Shown here: piece by piece, positions 1-7,343 of the stretch
How positions within the stretch are numbered: the stretch's first letter is position 1
How the letters are laid out: every line of letters starts with the position of its first letter
Source: Pseudomonas sp. GM50
GTDB taxonomy: Bacteria > Pseudomonadota > Gammaproteobacteria > Pseudomonadales > Pseudomonadaceae
Direction: 5' to 3'
NCBI RefSeq assembly: GCF_000282375.1
Contig: NZ_AKJK01000141.1
Location: 1 to 41,152 of the forward strand
Length of the DNA stretch: 41,152 nt
The notes under the pieces: generated by a model
Told to the model about the DNA's origin: nothing
What the model saw: the letters and a program-made list of their open reading frames with translations, nothing else
The model's database searches: none
Made by a program: the position numbers and the translations under genes

Positions 1-1
1 G

Positions 2-1597
2 GCGGCCCCCGCCGCACCGACTGCCCCGAAAGCGGCAGGCGACAGCTCCGATATTACCGACGACGAGTTCGAAGCACTGCTCGACCAGTTGCACGGTAAA
101 GGCAACTTTGCCGTCGATGCATTGGAGTCGGCAATTTCCGCCGTACCAGCCCCGGCTGCGCCAACCGCTAAAGCGGCCGGCGGCGATCTGATCTCGGATC
201 ATGAGTTCGAATCGCTGCTCGACGAATTGCACGGTAAAGGCAAATTCACCGAGGTCGGCACTGGCGCAGTGGTTTCTGCTCCTGTCGCCAAGGCGCCAGC
301 ACCGGCTGCGAAACCTGTGGCCAAAGCACCCGAGCCAAAAGCCGAAGCGCCGAAACCGGCCGCCGCTGCTGCACCGGCCCCGGCCCGTGCCCCGTCTGCG
401 CCACCACCAGAAAAACCGGCCAGCGAAGCCGAGACCACCGTGCGGGTCGATACCGCGCGTCTCGACGAAATCATGAACATGGTCGGCGAGTTGGTACTGG
501 TGCGTAACCGCCTGGTCCGTCTGGGCCTCAACAGCGGCGACGAAGCCATGTCCAAGGCCGTGTCGAACCTCGACGTGGTCACGGCCGACCTGCAGACCGC
601 GGTCATGAAGACCCGTATGCAGCCGATCAAGAAAGTCTTCGGGCGCTTCCCGCGTCTGGTTCGCGACCTGGCTCGCCAGCTCAAGAAAGAGATCAACCTG
701 GAGCTGGTCGGCGAAGAAACCGACCTCGACAAGAACCTCGTCGAGGCCCTGGCCGACCCGCTGGTCCACTTGGTGCGCAACTCGGTCGACCACGGTATTG
801 AAGAACCGGCTGAGCGCGAAGCGATGGGCAAGCCTCGCAGCGGCAAGGTGATCCTGTCCGCGGAACAGGAAGGCGATCACATCCTGCTGTCCATCTCCGA
901 TGATGGCAAAGGTATGGACGCCGATGTTCTGCGCGGTATTGCCGTGAAGAAAGGCCTGATGGACAAGGATGCGGCGGACCGTCTCAGCGAGTCGGATTGC
1001 TTCAACCTGATCTTCGCGCCGGGCTTCTCGACCAAGACCGAAATTTCCGACGTCTCCGGGCGCGGCGTGGGCATGGACGTGGTGAAAACCAAGATCGCCC
1101 AGCTCAACGGCACCATCAATATCTACTCGACCAAGGGCAAGGGCTCGAAGATTGTCATCAAGGTCCCGTTGACCCTGGCGATCATGCCGACGCTGATGGT
1201 CATGCTCGGCAACCAGGCGTTCGCGTTCCCGCTGGTGAACGTCAACGAGATCTTCCACCTCGACCTGTCGCGCACCAACGTGGTGGACGGCCAGGAAGTG
1301 GTGATCGTGCGGGACAAGGCGTTGCCGCTGTTCTACCTCAAGCGCTGGCTGGTCAGCTCCGCTGCTCACGAAGAGCAGCGCGAAGGCCACGTGGTGATTC
1401 TTTCGGTGGGCACTCAGCGGATCGGCTTTGTCGTCGATCAACTGGTGGGCCAGGAAGAAGTGGTCATCAAGCCATTGGGCAAAATGCTCCAGGGAACCCC
1501 GGGCATGTCCGGCGCCACCATCACCGGTGACGGCCGCATTGCGCTGATTCTCGATGTTCCGAGCATGCTCAAGCGTTACGCCGCACGGCGTATTTGA
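2..1597 (+). CDS. cheA: Chemotaxis histidine kinase CheA, 5'-truncated by window edge
   Basis: CheA autophosphorylates on a histidine and passes phosphate to CheY and CheB at chemoreceptor arrays. The reading frame is open to the first base, so the N-terminal phosphotransfer domain lies outside the window. What remains starts with an Ala/Pro-rich linker holding two copies of an acidic helical motif (DEFEALLDQLHGKG-like) at about nt 62-106 and 197-247. Next come the dimerisation helices, a GHKL ATPase domain (N box VRNSVDHGIE, G boxes DDGKGMD and GRGVGMDVV) and the C-terminal CheW-like domain that docks to CheW. The stop is TGA at 1595-1597, 49 bp before cheB. The domain order and the cheB-motCD-parC-parP-cheW neighbourhood match the main Pseudomonas flagellar chemotaxis cluster. 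The identification is secure. Confidence 0.97.
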   Translation, partial: AAPAAPTAPKAAGDSSDITDDEFEALLDQLHGKGNFAVDALESAISAVPAPAAPTAKAAGGDLISDHEFESLLDELHGKGKFTEVGTGAVVSAPVAKAPAPAAKPVAKAPEPKAEAPKPAAAAAPAPARAPSAPPPEKPASEAETTVRVDTARLDEIMNMVGELVLVRNRLVRLGLNSGDEAMSKAVSNLDVVTADLQTAVMKTRMQPIKKVFGRFPRLVRDLARQLKKEINLELVGEETDLDKNLVEALADPLVHLVRNSVDHGIEEPAEREAMGKPRSGKVILSAEQEGDHILLSISDDGKGMDADVLRGIAVKKGLMDKDAADRLSESDCFNLIFAPGFSTKTEISDVSGRGVGMDVVKTKIAQLNGTINIYSTKGKGSKIVIKVPLTLAIMPTLMVMLGNQAFAFPLVNVNEIFHLDLSRTNVVDGQEVVIVRDKALPLFYLKRWLVSSAAHEEQREGHVVILSVGTQRIGFVVDQLVGQEEVVIKPLGKMLQGTPGMSGATITGDGRIALILDVPSMLKRYAARRI

Positions 1598-1608
1598 TTC
1601 TGGGGGAG

Positions 1609-1631
1609 CGGGGCGACTGAGCCTCGCCCCG
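1609..1631 (+). promoter_or_regulatory. Hairpin in the cheA-cheB intergenic gap
   Basis: The arms CGGGGCGA and TCGCCCCG (8 bp) enclose a 7-nt loop. No T-run follows, so it does not look like an intrinsic terminator. It ends about 16 bp before the cheB start, close to the ACGGAG ribosome site. It may affect mRNA stability or cheB translation (inference). Confidence 0.5.
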
Positions 1632-1646
1632 TCTAACGGAGTGTTT

Positions 1647-2780
1647 ATGGCAGTCAAAGTCCTGGTGGTGGACGATTCGGGGTTTTTCCGCCGCCGCGTC
1701 TCGGAAATTCTTTCAGCGGATTCGAATATCCAGGTCGTCGGTACGGCGACCAACGGCAAAGAGGCGATCGATCAGGCACTGGCTCTCAAGCCAGACGTGA
1801 TCACCATGGACTACGAGATGCCGATGATGGATGGCATCACCGCAGTGCGGCACATCATGCAGCGCTGCCCGACCCCGGTGTTGATGTTCTCCTCGCTGAC
1901 TCACGAAGGCGCGCGGGTCACCCTCGATGCGCTGGACGCCGGCGCGGTGGACTTCCTGCCGAAGAATTTCGAAGACATCTCGCGTAACCCGGAGAAGGTC
2001 AAGCAACTGCTGTGCGAGAAGATTCTCAGCATCTCGCGCAGTAACCGTCGTGTCGGCGCCTACAGTGCCCCGGCTCCAGTGGCCGCACCAGCCCCGACGC
2101 CTGCGCCTTCGAGCGTCAGCAGCTACGGCAGCAGCAGTGCGCCTGCGCGTCCGGCCCCGCCACCGATTCCGGCTCGCACCCATGCAGCGACTCCATCGTC
2201 GCCTGCGCCGAAACGCAAAGCCTACAAACTGGTCGCCATCGGTACCTCCACCGGTGGCCCGGTTGCCCTGCAACGGGTGCTGACGCAGTTGCCGGCCAAC
2301 TTCCCGGCGCCGATCGTGCTGATCCAGCACATGCCAGCAGCCTTCACCAAGGCTTTCGCCGAGCGTCTGGACAAACTGTGCCGCATCAGCGTCAAGGAAG
2401 CCGAAGATGGCGACATCCTGCGTCCGGGCCTGGCGCTGCTGGCTCCGGGTGGCAAGCAAATGATGATCGACGGCCGTGGCGCGGTGAAAATCCTGCCAGG
2501 CGACGAGCGTCTGAACTACAAACCGTGCGTGGACATCACCTTTGGCTCCGCGGCCAAGTCCTACGGCGACAAAGTTCTGGCGGTGGTGCTGACCGGCATG
2601 GGCGCCGACGGTCGCGAAGGCGCGCGTCTGCTCAAGCAGGGCGGCAGTGCGATCTGGGCCCAGGATGAAGCCAGCTGCGTGATCTACGGCATGCCGATGG
2701 CCATCGTCAAAGCCGACCTGGCAGATGCGATCTACGGTCTGGAAGATATTGGCAAGCACCTGGTCGAGGCGTGTCTCTGA
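1647..2780 (+). CDS. cheB: Chemotaxis methylesterase/glutaminase CheB
   Basis: CheB demethylates and deamidates chemoreceptor glutamates, which gives sensory adaptation. Residues 1-120 form a response-regulator receiver domain with acidic pocket D9/D10, phospho-acceptor D55 (in VITMDYEMP) and conserved Lys in DFLPKN. A long Ala/Pro/Ser linker, roughly 130-185, follows. The esterase domain carries the catalytic Ser in GTSTGGP, His in IQHMP and Asp in TGMGADG. The ATG at 1647 was chosen over an in-frame start at 1554 because it sits just after an ACGGAG ribosome site and gives the correct receiver N-terminus. The product is 377 aa. Its stop overlaps the motC start by one base (TGATG), so translation of motC is probably coupled. 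Confidence 0.97.
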   Translation: MAVKVLVVDDSGFFRRRVSEILSADSNIQVVGTATNGKEAIDQALALKPDVITMDYEMPMMDGITAVRHIMQRCPTPVLMFSSLTHEGARVTLDALDAGAVDFLPKNFEDISRNPEKVKQLLCEKILSISRSNRRVGAYSAPAPVAAPAPTPAPSSVSSYGSSSAPARPAPPPIPARTHAATPSSPAPKRKAYKLVAIGTSTGGPVALQRVLTQLPANFPAPIVLIQHMPAAFTKAFAERLDKLCRISVKEAEDGDILRPGLALLAPGGKQMMIDGRGAVKILPGDERLNYKPCVDITFGSAAKSYGDKVLAVVLTGMGADGREGARLLKQGGSAIWAQDEASCVIYGMPMAIVKADLADAIYGLEDIGKHLVEACL

Positions 2781-3520
2781 TGGATGTACTCAGCCTTATC
2801 GGGATCATCATGGCGTTCGTCGCCATCATTGGCGGCAACTACCTTGAAGGCGGTCACCTCGGCGCGCTGGCCAACGGCCCGGCAGCGTTGATCGTACTCG
2901 GTGGGACTATCGGTGCGGCGCTGCTGCAATCACCGATGAGCGCCTTCAAGCGCGCGATGCAGATTCTCGCCTGGATCCTGTTTCCACCGCGCGTGGATCT
3001 GGCCGGCGGCATCGATCGCGTAGTGAACTGGAGCCTGACCGCCCGCAAGGAAGGTTTGCTCGGTCTGGAAGGGGTGGCCGACGCCGAACCCGATAGCTAC
3101 TCGCGCAAAGGTCTGCAACTGCTGGTGGACGGCGCCGAGCCGGAAGCAATTCGCAGCATTCTGGAAGTGGATTTCTACACCCAGGAAAGCCGCGACATCG
3201 AAGCCGCCAAAGTCTTTGAAAGCATGGGCGGCTACGCGCCGACCATCGGCATCATCGGTGCGGTGATGGGCCTGATCCACGTCATGGGCAACCTGGCCGA
3301 TCCGTCGCAACTGGGCAGCGGCATTGCCGTCGCCTTTGTCGCCACCATCTATGGCGTGGCCAGTGCCAACCTGATCTTGCTGCCGGTTGCCGCCAAGCTC
3401 AAGTCCATCGCGTTGCGGCAGTCGCGTTATCGCGAGATGTTGCTGGAAGGGATTCTGTCGATCGCCGAAGGTGAAAACCCTCGCTCTATTGAGTTGAAGC
3501 TTCAGGGCTTCATGGATTAA
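2780..3520 (+). CDS. motC: Flagellar motor stator protein MotC (MotA family)
   Basis: MotC is the A-type stator subunit that, with MotD, conducts ions through the inner membrane to drive flagellar rotation. In Pseudomonas MotCD is the second stator set beside MotAB, known for swarming and high-load swimming. The 246-aa sequence begins with a membrane helix (residues about 1-20), has a second near 30-50, a large cytoplasmic loop (about 70-145), and two more helices near 150-200, the MotA/ExbB plan. The ATG at 2780 overlaps the cheB stop; a GTG three codons upstream is possible but unnecessary. The gap to motD is 12 bp with a ribosome site (AAGGGAA), so cheB-motC-motD are co-transcribed. Confidence 0.95.
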   Translation: MDVLSLIGIIMAFVAIIGGNYLEGGHLGALANGPAALIVLGGTIGAALLQSPMSAFKRAMQILAWILFPPRVDLAGGIDRVVNWSLTARKEGLLGLEGVADAEPDSYSRKGLQLLVDGAEPEAIRSILEVDFYTQESRDIEAAKVFESMGGYAPTIGIIGAVMGLIHVMGNLADPSQLGSGIAVAFVATIYGVASANLILLPVAAKLKSIALRQSRYREMLLEGILSIAEGENPRSIELKLQGFMD

Positions 3521-3532
3521 GGGAATAACCTC

Positions 3533-4426
3533 ATGGCTCGTCGTCGGCAACCTGAAGAACACGTAAACCATGAACGCTGGCTCGTTTCATACGCCGACTT
3601 CATTACCTTGCTGTTCGCTTTCTTCGTGGTGATGTACTCGATCTCTTCGATCAACGAAGGCAAGTACAAGATCATTTCCGAGGCGTTGATCGGGGTATTT
3701 ACCGACTCCGATCGCGCCCTCAAGCCGATTCCTATTGGTGAAGAGCGACCGAAGACCGTGACCCCGGCCAAGCCGCTGGTCAAGGACAGCGAACAGATCG
3801 ACGCCGGTATCGCCCAGGCTGCCAACGATCCGCTCAAAAGCATTGCCGATGACATCAGCGCGGCGTTCGGCGACTTGATCAGCTCCAAACAGATGACCGT
3901 GCGCGGCAATGAGTTGTGGGTCGAGATCGAACTCAATTCCAGTCTGTTGTTCGGCAGTGGCGACGCCATGCCCAGCGACATCGCCTTCAACATTATCGAC
4001 AAGGTCGCCGCGATCCTCAGGCCGTTCGACAACCCGATCCACGTCGAAGGCTTTACCGACGATCAACCGATTCGCACCGCGCAATACCCGACCAACTGGG
4101 AACTGTCCTCGGCCCGTTCGGCGAGCATCGTGCGCATGCTGGCGATACAGGGCGTTAACCCGGGGCGCTTGGCGTCGGTGGGTTACGGTGAGTTCCAGCC
4201 TGTGGCCAACAACGCCACCGCCGAAGGCCGGGCGCGTAACCGTCGGGTGGTGCTGGTGGTGTCACGAAATCTCGATGTACGACGCAGCCTCACCGGCACC
4301 GGAACGGCTCATGCACAACCGGATGCCGCGTTGAAGCGGGCTGGCACACAAACTGCACCGACCCCGGTCAAGTCGCCGGGACGAGAGAGTGCCGTCAATT
4401 CTCCGTCACCCGCATTAACACGTTGA
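3533..4426 (+). CDS. motD: Flagellar motor stator protein MotD (MotB/OmpA family)
   Basis: MotD is the peptidoglycan-anchored B-type stator partner of MotC. The 297-aa protein starts with a basic cytoplasmic tail, then one membrane helix (residues about 18-36) holding Asp22, which aligns with the ion-binding aspartate of MotB (SYADFITLLFAFF). A plug/linker region follows. The OmpA-like peptidoglycan-binding domain spans about 165-250 (VEGFTDDQPI, NWELSSARSASIV, RARNRRVVL). The last 45 residues are a low-complexity Pro/Ala/Thr tail. It lies directly downstream of motC. The identification is secure. Confidence 0.95.
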   Translation: MARRRQPEEHVNHERWLVSYADFITLLFAFFVVMYSISSINEGKYKIISEALIGVFTDSDRALKPIPIGEERPKTVTPAKPLVKDSEQIDAGIAQAANDPLKSIADDISAAFGDLISSKQMTVRGNELWVEIELNSSLLFGSGDAMPSDIAFNIIDKVAAILRPFDNPIHVEGFTDDQPIRTAQYPTNWELSSARSASIVRMLAIQGVNPGRLASVGYGEFQPVANNATAEGRARNRRVVLVVSRNLDVRRSLTGTGTAHAQPDAALKRAGTQTAPTPVKSPGRESAVNSPSPALTR

Positions 4427-4435
4427 GCTAATTCT

Positions 4436-4454
4436 CGGTCGACCTTTTCGACCG
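4436..4454 (+). promoter_or_regulatory. Hairpin abutting the parC ribosome site
   Basis: The arms CGGTCGA (4436-4442) and TCGACCG (4448-4454) enclose a 5-nt loop. The ribosome site GGGAGGA starts at the base of the hairpin (4454-4460), about 9 bp before the parC ATG. The geometry suggests an effect on parC initiation or on the 3' end of motD mRNA (inference). Confidence 0.5.
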
Positions 4455-4469
4455 GGAGGAACAATTCGA

Positions 4470-5258
4470 ATGAGAGTCTGGGCAGTCGCCAATCAAAAAG
4501 GTGGTGTCGGTAAAACCACTTCCTCCATCGCTTTAGCCGGTTTGCTGGCTGAGGCGGGCAAGCGCGTGGTTGTGGTCGATCTCGACCCCCATGGCTCCAT
4601 GACCAGCTACTTCGGTTACGACCCCGACAGCCTGGAACACAGCAGCTACGACTTGTTTCTGCACAAGGGCAGCGTGCCGCAAGGCTTGCCCGGTCAGTTG
4701 TTGATGCCCACCAGTGATGAACGCATTTCCCTGTTGCCATCGAGCACCGCGCTGGCAACCCTTGAGCGCCAATCGCCGGGCCAGAGTGGTTTGGGCCTGG
4801 TGATCGCCAAGAGCCTGGCGCAGTTGTGGCAGGACTTCGATTACGCGGTGATCGACAGCCCGCCGTTGCTCGGCGTGCTGATGGTCAATGCCTTGGCGGC
4901 CAGCCAGCAGTTGGTGATTCCGGTGCAGACCGAACACTTGGCGGTCAAAGGCCTGGAACGCATGGTCAATACCCTGGCGATGATCAACCGCTCGCGCAAA
5001 CAGGCGTTGCCGTTCAGCATCGTGCCGACCTTGTTCGACCGCCGCACCCAGGCGTCCCTCGGCACCCTTCGCGTGCTGCGCGACAAGTACCCGGAAGAAA
5101 TCTGGCAAGGCTACATCCCGATCGATACTCGCTTGCGTGACGCGAGCCGGGCAGGGCTGACGCCTTCGCAATTCGACGGCAAAAGCCGTGGCGTTCTCGC
5201 TTATCGCGCACTGCTCAAGCATTTGCTGGCGCAGCAACTTGTTCCGGCGGTGGCCTGA
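4470..5258 (+). CDS. parC: ParA-like ATPase ParC, polar chemotaxis positioning
   Basis: This is a ParA/MinD-type ATPase. In polar flagellates the homologue encoded beside cheW, called ParC, places chemotaxis arrays at the cell pole together with ParP. The 262-aa sequence shows the deviant Walker A KGGVGKTT at residues 10-17, the A' region VVVVDLDPHGS and the Walker B-like YAVIDSPPLLGV. Chromosomal ParA is unlikely because no parB or parS site is present and the gene is inside a che-mot operon. The stop TGA (5256-5258) overlaps an ATG at 5258 that opens a short reading frame through the following REP doublet. Confidence 0.92.
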   Translation: MRVWAVANQKGGVGKTTSSIALAGLLAEAGKRVVVVDLDPHGSMTSYFGYDPDSLEHSSYDLFLHKGSVPQGLPGQLLMPTSDERISLLPSSTALATLERQSPGQSGLGLVIAKSLAQLWQDFDYAVIDSPPLLGVLMVNALAASQQLVIPVQTEHLAVKGLERMVNTLAMINRSRKQALPFSIVPTLFDRRTQASLGTLRVLRDKYPEEIWQGYIPIDTRLRDASRAGLTPSQFDGKSRGVLAYRALLKHLLAQQLVPAVA

Positions 5259-5380
5259 TGAACACAGTTCCTGTAGGAGCGAGGCTTGCCCGCGAAGAAC
5301 GATTACGCGATTTAACTGTAGATACCGTGGTGCTGCCTTCGCGGGCAAGCCTCGCTCCTACAGGGGGGGGCTTTTCATGA
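5258..5380 (+). CDS. Putative 40-aa leader peptide translated from a REP doublet
   Basis: The frame opens with ATG at 5258, overlapping the parC stop (TGATG), runs without a stop through the whole class I REP doublet, and closes with TGA at 5378-5380, overlapping the parP start (ATGA, 5377-5380). Both junctions are typical of translational coupling. The peptide (start MNTVPVGARLAREER) resembles no known family. Its likely role, if translated, is to carry ribosomes across the REP hairpin to parP. The original parP gene may have started at the first ATG (ATGAAC versus ATGAAT at the present start) before the repeat inserted. This is inference from sequence; there is no evidence of expression. 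Confidence 0.35.
   Translation: MNTVPVGARLAREERLRDLTVDTVVLPSRASLAPTGGGFS
5271..5363. repeat. REP doublet (REPIN), class I, between parC and parP
   Basis: Two inverted REP copies, each with the core GCGAGGCTTGCCCGCGAAG and an outer CTGTAG/CTACAG end, are separated by about 39 bp. The whole unit can fold into one long hairpin. It lies within a co-directional operon and runs into the eight-G tract that serves as the parP ribosome site. Confidence 0.93.
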
Positions 5381-6243
5381 ATCGCCCGGTGAAGATCACC
5401 TCGCGTCCGCAACTGGCCCTTCAGTCTTATCTGGACGCCTTGCTGCAGGACGCGACCGAAGAGTTGCCGCCAGAAATCGAGGCGCTGCCCGAGGTTGTCG
5501 AAGTTGAAGCCGCGCTGGATGAGTTCCAGGCTGCCGTGCTTGAAGAGCAGGCCCGTGATGCGCAGAAACCGGCCGTGGCCGCTGCACCCATCGTTGCGCC
5601 AGTGGTGAAAGCACCGGTGGCCCTGATCGACGCGCCGGCACCGATTCTGGCGCCCGTGTCGACGATTGCCCCGCTGCTGCAAGCGTTGGTGCCGCCGGTG
5701 GTTGAAGTTCATCTGCCGCCAAGCAACACGCCGCCACCGGTGGAAACCGACGGTCGTCCGGCATGGGCTGCCGAGCCGTTCGAATGCCTGTTGTTCGACG
5801 TCGCCGGGTTGACCCTGGCGGTGCCGCTGGTGTGCCTGGGCTCTATTTATTCCCTGGCCGGTCACGAACTGACGCCGTTGTTCGGTCAGCCGGAATGGTT
5901 CCTCGGAATCCTGCCGAGCCAGGCCGGCAACCTGAAAGTTTTGGATACTGCGCGCTGGGTCATGCCGGACCGCTACCGCGATGATTTCCGCCAGGGCCTG
6001 CAATACGTTATTTCGGTTCAGGGCTACGAGTGGGGGCTGGCGGTGCATCAGGTCAGCCGCTCGTTGCGCCTGGACCCGAACGAAATCAAATGGCGCAGTC
6101 ACCGTGGCCAGCGGCCATGGCTCGCCGGAACGGTGATTGAGCACATGTGTGCGCTGCTGGACGTTTCCGCCCTGGCCGAGTTGATCGCCAGCGGCGGGGC
6201 AAAGCACATGAGCGGCAGCAAGCCGCTACACAAACCGACATAG
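5377..6243 (+). CDS. parP: CheW-domain protein ParP
   Basis: ParP couples ParC to chemoreceptor/CheA arrays at the pole. The 288-aa protein has a conserved N-terminal stretch (MNRPVKITSRPQLALQSYLD), an Ala/Pro/Val-rich linker (about 60-130) and a C-terminal CheW-like domain (about 135-275; ECLLFDVAGLTLAVPL, GLQYVISVQGYEWGLAV). The ATG at 5377 follows a run of eight G (5363-5370), the only purine-rich ribosome site available after the REP insertion. An in-frame upstream start at 5188 would read backwards into parC and through the repeat, and is not credible. The neighbours parC and cheW support the assignment. Confidence 0.9.
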   Translation: MNRPVKITSRPQLALQSYLDALLQDATEELPPEIEALPEVVEVEAALDEFQAAVLEEQARDAQKPAVAAAPIVAPVVKAPVALIDAPAPILAPVSTIAPLLQALVPPVVEVHLPPSNTPPPVETDGRPAWAAEPFECLLFDVAGLTLAVPLVCLGSIYSLAGHELTPLFGQPEWFLGILPSQAGNLKVLDTARWVMPDRYRDDFRQGLQYVISVQGYEWGLAVHQVSRSLRLDPNEIKWRSHRGQRPWLAGTVIEHMCALLDVSALAELIASGGAKHMSGSKPLHKPT

Positions 6244-6298
6244 CTGCCGACATAACAAGTATGCGACGGCATTGTTGAATGCTGCCTACAGAACACAC

Positions 6299-6317
6299 AC
6301 CGCCAGAGGCGGTTTTT
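6299..6317 (+). terminator. Terminator-like hairpin upstream of cheW
   Basis: The arms ACCGCC (6299-6304) and GGCGGT (6308-6313) with a 3-nt loop are followed by a T-run to 6317. This is a short rho-independent terminator shape placed 15 bp before the cheW start. In an operon it could act as an attenuator and lower or uncouple cheW transcription from parP. Confidence 0.5.
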
Positions 6318-6331
6318 CGAGGGGTCAGGGT

Positions 6332-6817
6332 ATGAGTAATCAAGCGACGAATGCAAAAGGTTCTGAAGATCCGATCCTGCAATGGGTAACCTTCAAACTG
6401 GACAATGAAACCTACGGCATCAACGTGATGCGCGTTCAGGAAGTCCTGCGTTACACCGAAATCGCCCCGGTCCCGGGTGCTCCGAGCTACGTGCTGGGCA
6501 TCATCAACCTGCGCGGTAACGTGGTCACCGTGATCGACACCCGTCAGCGCTTCGGCCTGATGAATGCCGAGATCAGCGACAACACCCGCATCGTCATCAT
6601 CGAAGCCGACAAGCAAGTGGTCGGGATCATGGTCGACAGCGTGGCTGAAGTGGTTTACCTGCGTCAGTCGGAAATCGAGACCGCGCCGAATGTCGGTAAC
6701 GAAGAGTCCGCCAAGTTCATTCAAGGCGTGTGCAACAAGAACAACGAACTGCTGATCCTGGTCGAACTGGACAAGATGATGAGCGAAGAAGAATGGTCGG
6801 AACTGGAGAGTATCTGA
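6332..6817 (+). CDS. cheW: Chemotaxis coupling protein CheW
   Basis: CheW bridges methyl-accepting receptors and the CheA P5 domain in the signalling array. The 161-aa product is a single CheW/SH3-like domain with the usual landmarks: QWVTFKLDNETYGINV, VLRYTEIAPVPGAPSYVLG, INLRGNVVTVIDTR and GIMVDSVAEVV. The ATG at 6332 follows a GGGGTCAGGG ribosome site; an in-frame CTG/ATG-type start at 6272 lies before a hairpin and is less likely. The stop TGA (6815-6817) abuts the next gene. Confidence 0.97.
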   Translation: MSNQATNAKGSEDPILQWVTFKLDNETYGINVMRVQEVLRYTEIAPVPGAPSYVLGIINLRGNVVTVIDTRQRFGLMNAEISDNTRIVIIEADKQVVGIMVDSVAEVVYLRQSEIETAPNVGNEESAKFIQGVCNKNNELLILVELDKMMSEEEWSELESI

Positions 6818-7210
6818 TTGATTCTTGAGGTAGCTGTCATTGTCCTGTTCCTCTTCTGGGCAGGCACGCTGGCGATGTTCCTGGCGTACATCCGCGCTCA
6901 GCGGCAGATCGCCGCGCAACAGGCCCAGGGCGATGCGCTGCGCGATCAGCGCATCAAGGACCTGGCCAAACGCGTCGACGACTACCAGAACGGCAACGTG
7001 CGCATGGGTGAAGACCTGCACGAACTGCGCGCCGTCGTCGGGCCGTTACCGGACAAACTGGCTCAGCTGGAACAGCGTGATCCGTCGAGTCTTTCATTCG
7101 CTCAGGCAGCACGCCTGGTAGGGATGGGGGCCAGTGTCGATGAACTGACTCAGTCTTGCGGGTTGACCCAGGCTGAGGCGGAGTTGATGAGCAAGTTGCA
7201 CAGAAACTGA
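6818..7210 (+). CDS. DUF2802 membrane-anchored protein
   Basis: The 130-aa protein has one N-terminal membrane helix (residues about 2-24, ILEVAVIVLFLFWAGTLAMFLAYI), then a coiled-coil-like cytoplasmic segment rich in Gln/Arg/Asp (25-80), and a C-terminal region (about 90-128, SFAQAARLVGMGASVDELTQ) resembling a small helix-turn-helix fold. Proteins of this kind follow cheW in Pseudomonas flagellar clusters and are classed as DUF2802; their function is not established. Translation starts at TTG immediately after the cheW stop, with zero spacing, so expression is probably coupled to cheW. A role near flagella or chemoreceptor arrays is inferred only from position. Confidence 0.8.
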   Translation: MILEVAVIVLFLFWAGTLAMFLAYIRAQRQIAAQQAQGDALRDQRIKDLAKRVDDYQNGNVRMGEDLHELRAVVGPLPDKLAQLEQRDPSSLSFAQAARLVGMGASVDELTQSCGLTQAEAELMSKLHRN

Positions 7211-7235
7211 TAACAACGATTCAGTTGAGATCGCT

Positions 7236-7328
7236 ATCGCGAGCAGGCTCGCTCCCACAAGGGATTGGGGTGGACACAGAATGTGTGAACGCCGCCACTC
7301 CCCCTGTGGGAGCGAGCCTGCTCGCGAT
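7236..7328. repeat. REPIN, class III, between DUF2802 and the FlhB-C gene
   Basis: The inverted copies ATCGCGAGCAGGCTCGCTCCC and its complement lie at the ends of a 93-bp unit. The spacer contains GTGGACACAGAATGTGTGAA, nearly identical to that of the class II unit at 30614-30714. It sits between two convergent gene ends. Confidence 0.92.
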
Positions 7329-7343
7329 GGCGTCTTCGAAACC

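Noticed and set aside
4470..5258. Chromosome or plasmid partition system (ParA)
   Set aside because: No parB or parS-like repeat is adjacent, and the gene is embedded among che and mot genes beside a CheW-domain partner.
5188..5376. An N-terminal extension of parP in the parP frame beginning inside parC
   Set aside because: It would read parC out of frame and then the REP doublet. ATG 5377 gives the conserved N-terminus.
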